64,000 nucleotides of DNA from the NCBI RefSeq assembly GCF_003173775.1, contig NZ_CP029552.1, forward strand, positions 3,768,001 to 3,832,000, in the 5' to 3' direction. This document shows, piece after piece, positions 10,720-19,747 of this stretch. The first letter of the stretch is position 1; the number at the start of each line of letters is the position of its first letter. The notes under the pieces were generated by a model that saw only the letters and a list, made by a program, of their open reading frames with translations, did no database searches and had not been told where the DNA came from. The stretch comes from Methylobacterium sp. 17Sr1-1. Lineage in GTDB: Bacteria; Pseudomonadota; Alphaproteobacteria; Rhizobiales; Beijerinckiaceae. Both the position numbers and the translations under genes were made by a program.

Positions 10720-13581
10720 ATGGCCCTCATCAAGGAAATCGACTACGGCACCCCGATCCGCGTCTCGGACCAGACCGTGACGCTGACGATCGACGGCCAG
10801 AGCGTCACGGTGCCCGCCGGCACCTCCGTGATGGCGGCGGCGATGCACGCCGGCACCCAGATCCCGAAGCTCTGCGCCACCGATTCGCTCGAGCCCTTCG
10901 GCTCCTGCCGCCTCTGCCTCGTCGAGATCGACGGGCGGCGCGGGACGCCGGCCTCCTGCACCACCCCGGCCGAGGCCGGCATGGTGGTGCACACGCAGTC
11001 GGACAAGCTCGCGCGCCTGCGCAAAGGCGTGATGGAGCTCTACATCTCCGATCACCCCCTCGACTGCCTGACCTGCTCGGCCAACGGCGATTGCGAGCTG
11101 CAGACCCAGGCCGGCACGGTGGGCCTGCGCGAGGTGCGCTACGGCTATGACGGCGCCAACCACGTCTCGAAGAATTCCGAACTGTATCTCCCGAAGGACG
11201 AGTCGAACCCGTACTTCGCCTACGACCCGTCGAAGTGCATCGTCTGCAACCGCTGCGTCCGGGCCTGCGAGGAGGTGCAGGGCACTTTCGCGCTGACCAT
11301 CGCCGGCCGCGGCTTCGACTCGCGGGTGGCGGCCGGGCCGACCGATTTCTTCAATTCGGAGTGCGTCTCCTGCGGCGCCTGCGTGCAGGCCTGCCCAACG
11401 GCGACCCTTCAGGAGAAGTCCGTCATCGCCATGGGGCAGCCCGAGCATTCCAAGGTGACGACCTGCGCCTATTGCGGCGTCGGCTGCTCGTTCAAGGCCG
11501 AGATGCAGGGCGACCGGATCGTCCGCATGGTGCCCTACAAGGACGGCAAGGCCAACGAAGGCCATTCCTGCGTCAAGGGCCGCTTCGCCTACGGCTACGC
11601 CACCCATAAGGACCGCATCACCACCCCGATGGTGCGGGAGCGTATCACCGATCCCTGGCGCGAGGTGACGTGGGAGGAGGCGATCTCCCACGCAGCCTCC
11701 GCCTTCAAGCGCATCCAGGCCCAGTACGGGCGCGATTCGATCGGCGGCATCACGTCGTCGCGCTGCACCAACGAGGAGGCCTACCTCGTCCAGAAGCTGG
11801 TGCGGGCCGGCTTCGGCAACAACAACGTCGATACCTGCGCCCGGGTCTGCCACTCGCCCACCGGCTACGGCCTGATGTCGACGCTCGGCACCTCGGCCGG
11901 CACCCAGGACTTCAAGTCGGTCGAGCAATCCGACGTGATCCTGGTGATCGGGGCCAACCCGACCGACGGCCACCCGGTCTTCGGCTCGCGGATGAAGAAG
12001 CGCCTGCGCCAGGGCGCCAAGCTGATCGTGATCGATCCGCGCCGGATCGACCTCGTGAAGTCGCCCCACATCCGGGCGGCGCATCACCTTCCGGTCAAGC
12101 CCGGCGCCAACGTGGCGATCGTCAACGCGCTCGCCCACGTCGTCGTGACCGAGGGGCTGGTGGACGAATCTTACGTCCGCGCCCGCTGCGACCTCAAGGA
12201 TTTCGAGATCTGGGCCCGCTTCATCGCCGACGAGCGCCACGCCCCGGAGGCGGTGCAGGACCTGACAGGGTGCGACCCGGTCGAGGTGCGGGCGGCGGCG
12301 CGGCTCTACGCCAAGGGCGGCGCGGCGGCGATCTATTACGGGCTCGGCGTCACCGAGCACAGCCAGGGCTCGACCATGGTGATGGGCATGGCGAACCTCG
12401 CCATGGCCACCGGCAATATCGGCAAGCCGGGCGCCGGCGTGAACCCGCTGCGGGGCCAGAACAACGTCCAGGGCTCCTGCGACATGGGCTCGTTCCCGCA
12501 CGAGCTGACCGGGTACCGCCACGTCTCGGACGACGCCACCCGCGAGACCTTCGAGGCCCTGTGGGGGGCGCAGCTCTCGCCCGATCCCGGCTTGCGCATC
12601 ACCAACATGCTCGACGAGGCCGTCGCCGGCACGTTCAAGGGGCTCTACATCCAGGGCGAGGACATCGCCCAGTCCGACCCCGACACGCACCACGTCACGG
12701 CCGGATTGAGGGCGATGGAATGCATCGTCGTCCAGGACCTCTTCCTCAACGAGACCGCGAAATACGCCCACGTCTTCCTGCCGGGCGCCTCGTTCCTGGA
12801 GAAGGACGGCACCTTCACCAATGCCGAGCGGCGGATCAGCCGGGTGCGCCAGGTGATGGCGCCGATGGGCGGCTACGGCGACTGGGAGGGCACGATGCTG
12901 CTCTCGAACGCGCTGGGCTACCCGATGAGCTACACGCACCCGTCCGAGATCATGGACGAGATCGCGGCCCTCACCCCGAGCTTCGCCGGCGTCTCCTACG
13001 CCAAGCTGGAGGAACTCGGCTCGGTCCAGTGGCCCTGCAACGACAAGGCGCCGCAGGGCACGCCGATGATGCATGTCGACCGCTTCGTGCGGGGGCTGGG
13101 CCGGTTCATGCTGACCGAGTTCGTCGCCTCCGACGAGCGCACCACGCGGAAGTTCCCGTTGATCCTGACCACCGGGCGGATCCTGTCGCAGTACAATGTC
13201 GGGGCGCAGACGCGGCGCACCGCCAACTCCCTGTGGCACCCCGAGGACGTGCTGGAAATCCATCCCTTCGACGCCGAGAGCCGCGGCATCGTCGACGGCG
13301 ACCTCGTCAGCCTGGAGAGCCGGTCGGGCGACATCGCCCTCAAGGTCCGGGTCACCGAGCGGATGCAGCCCGGCGTGGTCTACACCACCTTCCACCACGC
13401 CAAGACCGGCGCCAACGTCATCACCACCGACTACTCGGACTGGGCGACGAACTGCCCCGAGTACAAGGTGACGGCGGTGCAGGTTCGGCGTACCAACCGG
13501 CCCTCCGATTGGCAGGCCCGGTTCTATGAGGAAGACATCTCCCTCACCCGCATCGCACAGAGCCTCGATGCCGCCGAGTAG
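10720..13581 (+). CDS. fdsA: NAD-dependent formate dehydrogenase, catalytic alpha subunit
   Basis: A 953-aa molybdopterin subunit that oxidises formate to CO2. The N-terminus is a [2Fe-2S] ferredoxin domain (FGSCRLCLVEIDG), then a His-ligated cluster (DHPLDCLTCSANGDC), then two ferredoxin motifs (CIVCNRCVRACEE and CVSCGACVQACPT). The bis-MGD domain opens with CAYCGVGCSFKAEM, and the metal ligand is Cys377 in ARVCHSPTG, so it is a cysteine rather than a selenocysteine enzyme. The C-terminal MGD-binding domain contains TTGRILSQYN. Whether Mo or W is used cannot be read from sequence. The start ATG is 12 bp after the fdsB stop. Confidence 0.97.
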   Translation: MALIKEIDYGTPIRVSDQTVTLTIDGQSVTVPAGTSVMAAAMHAGTQIPKLCATDSLEPFGSCRLCLVEIDGRRGTPASCTTPAEAGMVVHTQSDKLARLRKGVMELYISDHPLDCLTCSANGDCELQTQAGTVGLREVRYGYDGANHVSKNSELYLPKDESNPYFAYDPSKCIVCNRCVRACEEVQGTFALTIAGRGFDSRVAAGPTDFFNSECVSCGACVQACPTATLQEKSVIAMGQPEHSKVTTCAYCGVGCSFKAEMQGDRIVRMVPYKDGKANEGHSCVKGRFAYGYATHKDRITTPMVRERITDPWREVTWEEAISHAASAFKRIQAQYGRDSIGGITSSRCTNEEAYLVQKLVRAGFGNNNVDTCARVCHSPTGYGLMSTLGTSAGTQDFKSVEQSDVILVIGANPTDGHPVFGSRMKKRLRQGAKLIVIDPRRIDLVKSPHIRAAHHLPVKPGANVAIVNALAHVVVTEGLVDESYVRARCDLKDFEIWARFIADERHAPEAVQDLTGCDPVEVRAAARLYAKGGAAAIYYGLGVTEHSQGSTMVMGMANLAMATGNIGKPGAGVNPLRGQNNVQGSCDMGSFPHELTGYRHVSDDATRETFEALWGAQLSPDPGLRITNMLDEAVAGTFKGLYIQGEDIAQSDPDTHHVTAGLRAMECIVVQDLFLNETAKYAHVFLPGASFLEKDGTFTNAERRISRVRQVMAPMGGYGDWEGTMLLSNALGYPMSYTHPSEIMDEIAALTPSFAGVSYAKLEELGSVQWPCNDKAPQGTPMMHVDRFVRGLGRFMLTEFVASDERTTRKFPLILTTGRILSQYNVGAQTRRTANSLWHPEDVLEIHPFDAESRGIVDGDLVSLESRSGDIALKVRVTERMQPGVVYTTFHHAKTGANVITTDYSDWATNCPEYKVTAVQVRRTNRPSDWQARFYEEDISLTRIAQSLDAAE

Positions 13582-14389
13582 CGGCGTCGCGACTAGTTCT
13601 TCCGTCCCGACCCGCGTCGTCGCCTATGGGCGCGGCGAGGAGCGGGACGGGACGCGCCCGCTCGCCGTCGAGATGCCGGTGAACGTGATCTACGGCGACG
13701 TGCCCTACGCCGTCATGATGACGACGCCGGCCGACCTGGAAGATTTCGCCTACGGCTTCAGCCTGACGGAAGGGATCGTCGCCGGTGCCGACGAGATCCG
13801 CGGCGCCGTGGTCGAGGACGGCGAGGGGGGCCTGCGCCTCGTCGTCGACCTCGCGCCGGGGCGCCTGCGCGAGCACCTCGCCCGCAAGCGGGCGCTGTCG
13901 GGCCGCACCGGCTGCGGCGTCTGCGGCATCGACGACCTGAAGGACATCCCCCGGGCCGAGCGGCGCGCGGCGGAGGATGTCACGGTGTCCCTCTCGGCGG
14001 TCGAGCGGGCGTTGCAGGACCTCGACGACCTCCAGGTGCTCGGCCGCGAGACGAGGGCGGTCCACGCCGCCGCCTGGGCGACCCGCGACGGCGAAGTGCT
14101 GGCCGTGCGCGAGGATGTCGGCCGCCACAACGCCCTCGACAAGCTGATCGGCGCGCTCCTGCGGGCCGGCACTGCGCCTGCGGACGGCTTCATCGTCATC
14201 ACCAGCCGCTGCTCATTCGAGATGGTCGAGAAGGCGGCGAGCTTCGGCGCGGCGATCCTAGTGGCGATCTCGGCCCCGACCTCGCTTGCCGTCGAGCGCG
14301 CCGCCCTGCACGGCCTGACCCTGGCGGCGATCGCCCGCCACGACACCGTCACCCTGTTCACCGCGCCCGAGCGCCTGACCGTCCCGTGA
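13568..14389 (+). CDS. fdhD: formate dehydrogenase accessory sulfurtransferase FdhD (FdsC)
   Basis: A 273-aa FdhD-family protein that delivers sulfur to the molybdenum cofactor of formate dehydrogenase. The reactive cysteine pair is in TGCGVCGIDDL (C-x2-C). Other family blocks are DVGRHNALDKLIG and TSRCSFEMVEKAA. The preferred start MPPSSGV at 13568 overlaps the fdsA end by 14 bp, so translation is probably coupled; a start at 13526 would add 14 residues. In Cupriavidus-type fds operons the equivalent gene is fdsC, in the same position. Confidence 0.95.
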   Translation: MPPSSGVATSSSVPTRVVAYGRGEERDGTRPLAVEMPVNVIYGDVPYAVMMTTPADLEDFAYGFSLTEGIVAGADEIRGAVVEDGEGGLRLVVDLAPGRLREHLARKRALSGRTGCGVCGIDDLKDIPRAERRAAEDVTVSLSAVERALQDLDDLQVLGRETRAVHAAAWATRDGEVLAVREDVGRHNALDKLIGALLRAGTAPADGFIVITSRCSFEMVEKAASFGAAILVAISAPTSLAVERAALHGLTLAAIARHDTVTLFTAPERLTVP

Positions 14390-14411
14390 GTCTCGCCAAG
14401 AGTGATCCGCA

Positions 14412-14702
14412 ATGAGCGCCGTCGATCCCAACGAGAAGCTCGTCCGCATGGCGAACCAGATCGCCGCCTTCTTCCGCTCCTACCCGGAGGACGAAGCGGT
14501 GGCGGGCATCCACAAGCACGTCACGGCGTTCTGGACCCCGCGCATGCGCGACCAGCTCGTGACGTATTGCGGGGAGGCCGATCACGGCCTCGATCCGCTG
14601 GCGCTCACCGCCCTGAAGATCACCCCGAAGGCGAAGAGCCCGATCCGGGATGCGGTGACGGACCCGCAGTCGCAGGGGCTTGGGGCGAGCGACGCCGGGT
14701 GA
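14412..14702 (+). CDS. fdsD: formate dehydrogenase delta subunit
   Basis: A 96-aa protein. It has the family core KLVRMANQIAAFFRSYP followed by a region ending TALKITPKAKSPIRD. FdsD proteins are small cofactor-domain or assembly partners of FdsA and typically end fds operons, as here. It starts 22 bp after fdhD. The last 15 residues (TDPQSQGLGASDAG) look poorly conserved. Confidence 0.9.
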   Translation: MSAVDPNEKLVRMANQIAAFFRSYPEDEAVAGIHKHVTAFWTPRMRDQLVTYCGEADHGLDPLALTALKITPKAKSPIRDAVTDPQSQGLGASDAG

Positions 14703-14970
14703 GGCAAGCCGGCAGGGCGTCTTGCGGGCGGATCTGACCGATGGTCATCTGACCGCGTGATCGAGTGGAAAGCGCCAGGGCGTCACGGCCCCCCATCCGG
14801 CAAGCGGCCGGGTGTCTCCGGGCGGGAGCATCGCCGATGACGAACCCAAGAGGCGCCGATGGTGTGGTTTTTGCCACGCTTTCGCGTTTCGGTGGTCTAC
14901 AAACGAGTGCGGAGGACCAGCGTGACTCTGATCCTCCGCTTTAGTCTCGGGTAGCCAACCCCACCGAAAA

Positions 14971-14998
14971 GGGGCGAGGAGCGGAAGCTCCTCGCCCC
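14971..14998 (-). terminator. intrinsic terminator for the sensor kinase gene
   Basis: A perfect 12-bp stem GGGGCGAGGAGC (14971-14982) with its complement (14987-14998) around a GGAA loop. On the minus strand it is followed by TTTT, so it should end transcription of the kinase gene that stops at 15055. A weaker 7-bp hairpin (15023-15041) sits between. The rest of the 352-bp convergent gap (14703-15054) shows no gene; the stem may also slow fds transcription from the other side. Confidence 0.8.
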
Positions 14999-15054
14999 AC
15001 TCCTGGGCTGAATTGTATGGCCCGTTGACGAACAGTCAACGCCCGTTGATGACT

Positions 15055-16803
15055 CTACGCCAAGTCCCCGGTCCCGCTCGGCAACCGGATCGCGAAGGTC
15101 GAGCCCGGCTCGGGCGCGTGGGTCTCGGCCGTCGCCCGCCCGCCATGCAGTTCGGCGATCCGCTTGACGATCGACAGCCCGAGCCCCGTCGAGCCCTCGC
15201 CGGCGGTGGGCTTGGCCGAGAGGCGCTGGAAGCGGCCGAACAGCCGGCCGATATCCTCCGGCGACAGGCCGGGCCCGTGGTCGCGCACGGCGTAGACCGT
15301 CTCCGTCGCCTCCTGGGCCACCGAGACGACGATCTCGGCGCCCGTCGGCGAATACTTGATGGCGTTCGAGATCAGGTTGTCCATCGCCTCGCGCAGGCGC
15401 TCGGCGTCGCCGTGGAGCGTGAGGCTGTCGGGGATGTCCGAGCGCAGGGTCTGGCCCTTGGTCTCGGCGAGCGGCGCGTTGGCCTGCGACACCTCCCGGG
15501 CGAGGGCGGCGAAGTCGACCGGCTCGCGCCGCAGCACGATGTCGAGGGCGTCGGTCATCGCGTCGGCGATCAGGGTCTCGATCATGCCGGTGAGGCGGCG
15601 CGCCGTCTCGCGGATATGGCCGATCTGGGCGTGCATCGCCTCGGTCGGCGGCGGCTTGGCCTCGATCATGTCGCCCAGCATCTCGGTCCGGCCGAGGATG
15701 ACGGCGAGCGGGTTCTTCAGGTCGTGGGCGACCGTGCCCATGATCTCGGTCTTGAGCTGGTTGGCGCGGCGCAGGTCCGAGCGCTGCATGGCGAGCCGGC
15801 GGTTGGCCCGCATCAGTTCGGCGGTGCGCTCCACCACCCGCTGCTCCAATCCGATATTGGCCCGCTGCAACTGCTCGTAGAGGATCACGTTGTCGAAGGC
15901 GACCGACAGGCGCGAGGTGAACAGGCCGATGAGCGCACGGTCGGTCTCGGAGAGCGAGCGGTCCGCCTTCAGGAGGGCGACGATCTCGCTGCCGCTGGCG
16001 GTGTGGACGTAGAGGGTCGACCAGCGGTCGCCGAAGGTGTGGCGCCGCTCGGTGAAGGCCTGGGCGACGATCGCCCGCACGTCGTCGTCGAGGGGCCGCT
16101 GCCCGTCGCCGCCGGCGAGGTGCTGGTAGCAGCCCGAGCCCGCGAGCACGCTGACCGCGTCCTGCGGGCCGGATTGCTCGCGCAGGACCAGGATGCCCTC
16201 GCAGGCGACGTTGAGGAGCGAGGAGACCTGGGTCAGCACGCCCTCGGCGAGCCGCTGCATCGACTTGTAGTCGAGCAGCATCGGCGCGGCGTCGATGATG
16301 ATCTCGAGCCCGCGCCGGGTCTCCTCCAGGCGCTTGAGCTGCTGGTAGGCGCGGAGCGCCGCGGTCAGGCTGGTGAACAGCTTGTCGGCGGTGAGCTCGG
16401 TCTTCGCCTTGTAGTCGTTGATGTCGTAATCGACGATGACGCGGCGTTCCGGCGCCTGGCCGGGCTGGCCGGTGCGCAGGATGATGCGCACCGTGTCGTC
16501 CTTCAGCTCGCGCCGGACGAAATCGACGAGGCGCAGGCCGGCATCGTCGGTCTCCATCACCACGTCGAGCAGGATCACCGCCATGCCGCGCCGGGCCGAG
16601 AGCAGGGAGCGGGCCTCGGCCGCCGAGTAGGCCGAGATGAGCTCCAGCCCCGCCCCGTCGAGCCCGTAGCCCGAGAGGGCGAAGCGGGTGCCCTCGTGCA
16701 CCGCGGGGTCGTCGTCCACCACCATCACCGGCCAGGCGGCAGCTTGCAGGTCCGCGCCGGGCTCGTCGTCCGGCAGCAGGAAGAGGATGTCGTCGTCGCT
16801 CAT
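15055..16803 (-). CDS. hybrid sensor: receiver + DUF3369-type region + histidine kinase
   Basis: A 582-aa cytoplasmic protein without membrane helices. Order: a receiver domain at residues 25-150 (VMVVDDDPAVHEG; phospho-acceptor Asp80 in ILLDVVM), a GAF-like DUF3369-type region (about 170-330), HisKA with His360 in VAHDLKNPLAVI, and HATPase_c (about 465-575, with SNAIKYSPTG and GSTGLGLSI). A receiver at the N-terminus of a kinase suggests it takes input by phosphotransfer from another kinase. The start at 16803 is preferred over an Arg-rich extension to 16920. Divergent from an OmpR-type regulator gene. Confidence 0.9.
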   Translation of the reverse strand: MSDDDILFLLPDDEPGADLQAAAWPVMVVDDDPAVHEGTRFALSGYGLDGAGLELISAYSAAEARSLLSARRGMAVILLDVVMETDDAGLRLVDFVRRELKDDTVRIILRTGQPGQAPERRVIVDYDINDYKAKTELTADKLFTSLTAALRAYQQLKRLEETRRGLEIIIDAAPMLLDYKSMQRLAEGVLTQVSSLLNVACEGILVLREQSGPQDAVSVLAGSGCYQHLAGGDGQRPLDDDVRAIVAQAFTERRHTFGDRWSTLYVHTASGSEIVALLKADRSLSETDRALIGLFTSRLSVAFDNVILYEQLQRANIGLEQRVVERTAELMRANRRLAMQRSDLRRANQLKTEIMGTVAHDLKNPLAVILGRTEMLGDMIEAKPPPTEAMHAQIGHIRETARRLTGMIETLIADAMTDALDIVLRREPVDFAALAREVSQANAPLAETKGQTLRSDIPDSLTLHGDAERLREAMDNLISNAIKYSPTGAEIVVSVAQEATETVYAVRDHGPGLSPEDIGRLFGRFQRLSAKPTAGEGSTGLGLSIVKRIAELHGGRATAETHAPEPGSTFAIRLPSGTGDLA

Positions 16804-17119
16804 CAACCGTCCGTGCACGTGGCCCCGGCCGCGCCGGCGGCGCGCGAAGCTTCGCGCCGGCATCCTGGCCGGGAGGACGCGAAACGACAAGCTCACGACA
16901 GACGAACCGGCCCGCTCCAATATGACTTGTCAGGGCTCGACCGTTCGGCGGATCGACGCCGCCGCCGCGCGACCACCGGATGATCGGGCGCCCGCCCCAG
17001 CGACGACACGGCACGTCGGGTGCGCGAGAGCACATCCCGCGCGACGACGTTCACCACGTAATGATCGTGCAACAGAGCCCGCCTACAAGCGCCGCGCTTG
17101 CAGAACAGGGAGGCACGCC
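16804..17119. other. divergent control region of the two-component locus
   Basis: A 316-bp stretch between the kinase gene (minus) and the small-protein gene (plus). It should hold both promoters. I found no perfect palindrome or gene here; AGGGAGGCACGCC before 17120 is the ribosome site of the small gene. Confidence 0.45.
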
Positions 17120-17347
17120 ATGCTTCACGTGGTCCCGGAACATGTCGGCGCGATCGCCGCTCCGCTGCCCGACGATGCGCCCTGGCAGCGCGATCTCGAT
17201 GCCCTGGACGCGCTCCTGCAGGACTCGCGCCCGCGGCGCCCGAGCCGGGCGCAGATCGCCGCCCTGATCGAGGCCGAGGCGCCCGGCGCCCTCTCGGCCG
17301 CGTCCCGCGCCCGGATCGCCGAGCGGCTGGCCGGGATCCTCGCCTGA
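17120..17347 (+). CDS. 75-aa small protein beside the two-component genes
   Basis: The product begins MLHVVPEHVGAIAAPLPDD and is mostly helical, with two predicted amphipathic stretches (WQRDLDALDALLQDS, and RIAERLAGILA at the end). The ATG has a good ribosome site (AGGGAGG, 7 bp upstream), which supports it as a real gene. It has no cysteines, signal peptide or membrane segment, and I recognise no family. It lies upstream of the response-regulator gene on the same strand, so it may be co-transcribed and act as a small partner of the system; that is inference. Confidence 0.6.
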   Translation: MLHVVPEHVGAIAAPLPDDAPWQRDLDALDALLQDSRPRRPSRAQIAALIEAEAPGALSAASRARIAERLAGILA

Positions 17348-17550
17348 CTCGAAGCGGGAGACCGCGACGGATGGACCTGAGGACAAATTCGGTGCTGCGC
17401 CCCGGCCGGCGGCACGGCACGTGGACGGAATGCACCCAAGACGGCATTGTCGTCACCGGCGACCCGGGATTTCGGGGCCGCTGCGGCACGGGGGCGCGCG
17501 ATGGTGGCGAGGCGGGGACGAGGGCGGTCGGCCCGTCCGGGAGCGGCGTG

Positions 17551-18297
17551 ATGACGGGTGCCGCCCCGCACGTCGTGGTGGTCGACGACGAGCCCGATGC
17601 CCGGGCCATGGTGGGCGACTACCTGCGGATGCACGGGTTCGAGGTCAGCCTGTGCGACGGCGGCCGCGCCCTGCGCCGGCGCCTCGCCGAGGTCGCCCCC
17701 GACCTGATCGTCCTCGACCTCAACATGCCGGAGGAGGACGGGCTGTCGATCGTGCGCGACCTCAAGGGCCGCTCGACCATTCCCATCATCATGCTCACCG
17801 CCACCGCGAGCCCGATCGACCGGGTGGTCGGCCTCGAGCTCGGGGCGGACGATTACCTGCCCAAGCCCTGCGAGCTGCGCGAACTGGTGGCGCGCATCCG
17901 CTCGGTGCTGCGCCGGGCGGCGCAGGCGCGCGGCACCGTTCCCGAGCCGGTTCAGCCAGGGATCCAGCCCGAGATCCGGCAGGAGAACGGCGTCCGCTTC
18001 GGCCGGATGATCGTCGACACCGAGACCCTGCGCCTGCGCGACGAGGCCGGCAGCGAGCAGATCCTGACCCGCTCCGAATACGCCCTGCTCAAGGCCTTCC
18101 TCGACAACCCCAAGCGCGTGCTGACCCGCGAGCGCCTGCTCGACCTCGCCGATGCCCGCGACCCCGAGGCGTTCGACCGGGCGATCGACGTGCGGATCAA
18201 CCGTATCCGCAAGAAGGTCGAGCCCGACCCGGCCAATCCGCGTTTCATCAAGACCGTCAGGGGGATGGGCTACGTGTTCCGGCCCGACGGCGATTGA
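17551..18297 (+). CDS. OmpR/PhoB-family response regulator
   Basis: A 248-aa regulator. The receiver domain (residues 8-125) has the acidic pocket VVDDEPDA, phospho-acceptor Asp56 in VLDLNMPEEDG and the conserved Lys in DYLPKPCEL. A winged-helix DNA-binding domain (about 145-245) has LTRSEYALLKAF and ends KTVRGMGYVFRPDGD. The start at 17551 is preceded by GGGAG; a longer frame through 17371 is low-complexity. Probably the partner of the divergent hybrid kinase, though the kinase may phosphorylate other regulators too. Confidence 0.92.
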   Translation: MTGAAPHVVVVDDEPDARAMVGDYLRMHGFEVSLCDGGRALRRRLAEVAPDLIVLDLNMPEEDGLSIVRDLKGRSTIPIIMLTATASPIDRVVGLELGADDYLPKPCELRELVARIRSVLRRAAQARGTVPEPVQPGIQPEIRQENGVRFGRMIVDTETLRLRDEAGSEQILTRSEYALLKAFLDNPKRVLTRERLLDLADARDPEAFDRAIDVRINRIRKKVEPDPANPRFIKTVRGMGYVFRPDGD

Positions 18298-18445
18298 GGG
18301 CGGGGCTGCCCCGCGGCACGATTCCGCAACCGGGGACTTGATCGAGATCGGGGGCCTCGCCACGCTATCCCAGCAGAATGCCGTCGCGCTATGTAGGGCG
18401 GGCTAGGGAATCGTTCGCCCGCCGCCGCTGCCGAGGAGAAGGCCG

Positions 18446-19285
18446 TTGTCGCCCAGCCCCGCTCCCACCCTCTCCGGCGCCGATCCGGTCGCCGGCACCG
18501 TCGATCCGGTCTGGCGGCGGCTGCGCCAGGAGGCCGAGACCGTGATGCGCGACGAGCCGCGCCTCGCCTCCTTCCTGTTCGCCAGCGTCCTCAACCACGC
18601 CACCCTCGAATCGGCGGTGGCGCACCGCGTCGCCTCGCGGCTCGGCCATGCGGCCCTGACCGCCGACCTGATCGCCCAGAGCTTCGGCGAGGCGGTGGCG
18701 GACGATCCCGGCATCGGCCAGGCCTTCCGGGCCGATATCGGCGCGGTGATCGACCGCGATCCCGCAGCCGGCCGGGCGATCGAGCCGGTCCTGTACTTCA
18801 AGGGCTTCCACGCCATCCAGGCCCACCGCCTGAGCCACTGGCTCTGGACCCGCGGCCGGCGCGACCTCGCGCTCTACCTCCAGAGCCGCTCGTCGGAGGT
18901 CTTCCAGACCGACATCCACCCGGCGGCGCGGATCGGCCGCGGCATCTTCCTCGACCATGCCACCGGCCTCGTCGTCGGCTCGACGGCGGTGATCGAGGAC
19001 GAGGTCTCGATGCTGCACGACGTCACCCTCGGCGGCACCGGCAAGCACGGCGGCGACCGCCACCCGAAGATCCGGCAAGGCGTGATGATCGGCGCCGGCG
19101 CCAAGATCCTCGGCAACATCGAGGTCGGCGCCCGCGCCCGGGTCGCCGCCGGCTCGGTGGTGCTCCAGGCGGTGCCGCCCTGCACCACGGTGGTGGGCGT
19201 GCCGGCCCGCGTCGTCGGCTCGGCCGGCTGCTCCGACCCGGCGCGGGCGATGGATCAGTTCATCCACCTGATGGACGGGATCTGA
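18446..19285 (+). CDS. cysE: serine O-acetyltransferase
   Basis: A 279-aa enzyme that acetylates L-serine with acetyl-CoA, the first step of cysteine synthesis. The N-terminal helical domain (1-150) is followed by a left-handed parallel beta-helix with hexapeptide repeats and the catalytic block FLDHATGLVVGSTAVIED, then the loop GGTGKHGGDRHPKI. The start appears to be TTG at 18446, with GAGGAGAA eight bases upstream; there is no nearby ATG that keeps the N-terminal domain. A short C-terminal tail (MDQFIHLMDGI) resembles the region that binds cysteine synthase. Confidence 0.95.
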   Translation: MSPSPAPTLSGADPVAGTVDPVWRRLRQEAETVMRDEPRLASFLFASVLNHATLESAVAHRVASRLGHAALTADLIAQSFGEAVADDPGIGQAFRADIGAVIDRDPAAGRAIEPVLYFKGFHAIQAHRLSHWLWTRGRRDLALYLQSRSSEVFQTDIHPAARIGRGIFLDHATGLVVGSTAVIEDEVSMLHDVTLGGTGKHGGDRHPKIRQGVMIGAGAKILGNIEVGARARVAAGSVVLQAVPPCTTVVGVPARVVGSAGCSDPARAMDQFIHLMDGI

Positions 19286-19525
19286 CGGCCGGGCGCCGGC
19301 TGCCTTGCCTACCCCGCCTTGCCCGCCCGGCCCCGCCGTGGCAAGGCGGGGGCCCTACCGATCCGAGCCCCCGTGGACCGCCCGCGCGGCACGCCCGGCG
19401 GGGGAGGGTCGTCGTCGCATCCCGAGCCCGCCCACGGCTCTCGGGGTCCTGGTTGAAGGCGGCCGAGGCCCGCGCCCGCTCGGGGCACGGTCGCGGCCGA
19501 GCCTTAAGCACGTGAAGAGGCCAGC

Positions 19526-19738
19526 GTGAACAAGACCGAGATGACGAAGGTGGAAGGCTACCTTCGCCGCACTTTCGCCAACCACAACATCCGGCTCGTC
19601 GCCCGTCCCAAGAAGACGGATTCGGCAGAGGTCTATATCGGCGAGGAATTCGTCGGCGTGCTGTCGGTCGACGACGAGGACGGCGACCGCTCGTTCAACT
19701 TCTCGATGGCGATCCTCGACACCGATCTGGACGAGTAG
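19526..19738 (+). CDS. DUF3126-family protein
   Basis: A 70-aa acidic protein (MNKTEMTKVEGYLRRTFANH at the start, ILDTDLDE at the end). It matches the small DUF3126 family, which in alphaproteobacteria is commonly encoded just after cysE, as here. The start is GTG at 19526 with a purine-rich ribosome site (GAAGAGG). The gap from cysE is 240 bp. Function is unknown; the conserved pairing hints at a link with cysteine metabolism, which is inference. Confidence 0.88.
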   Translation: MNKTEMTKVEGYLRRTFANHNIRLVARPKKTDSAEVYIGEEFVGVLSVDDEDGDRSFNFSMAILDTDLDE

Positions 19739-19747
19739 TCCCCCGCG

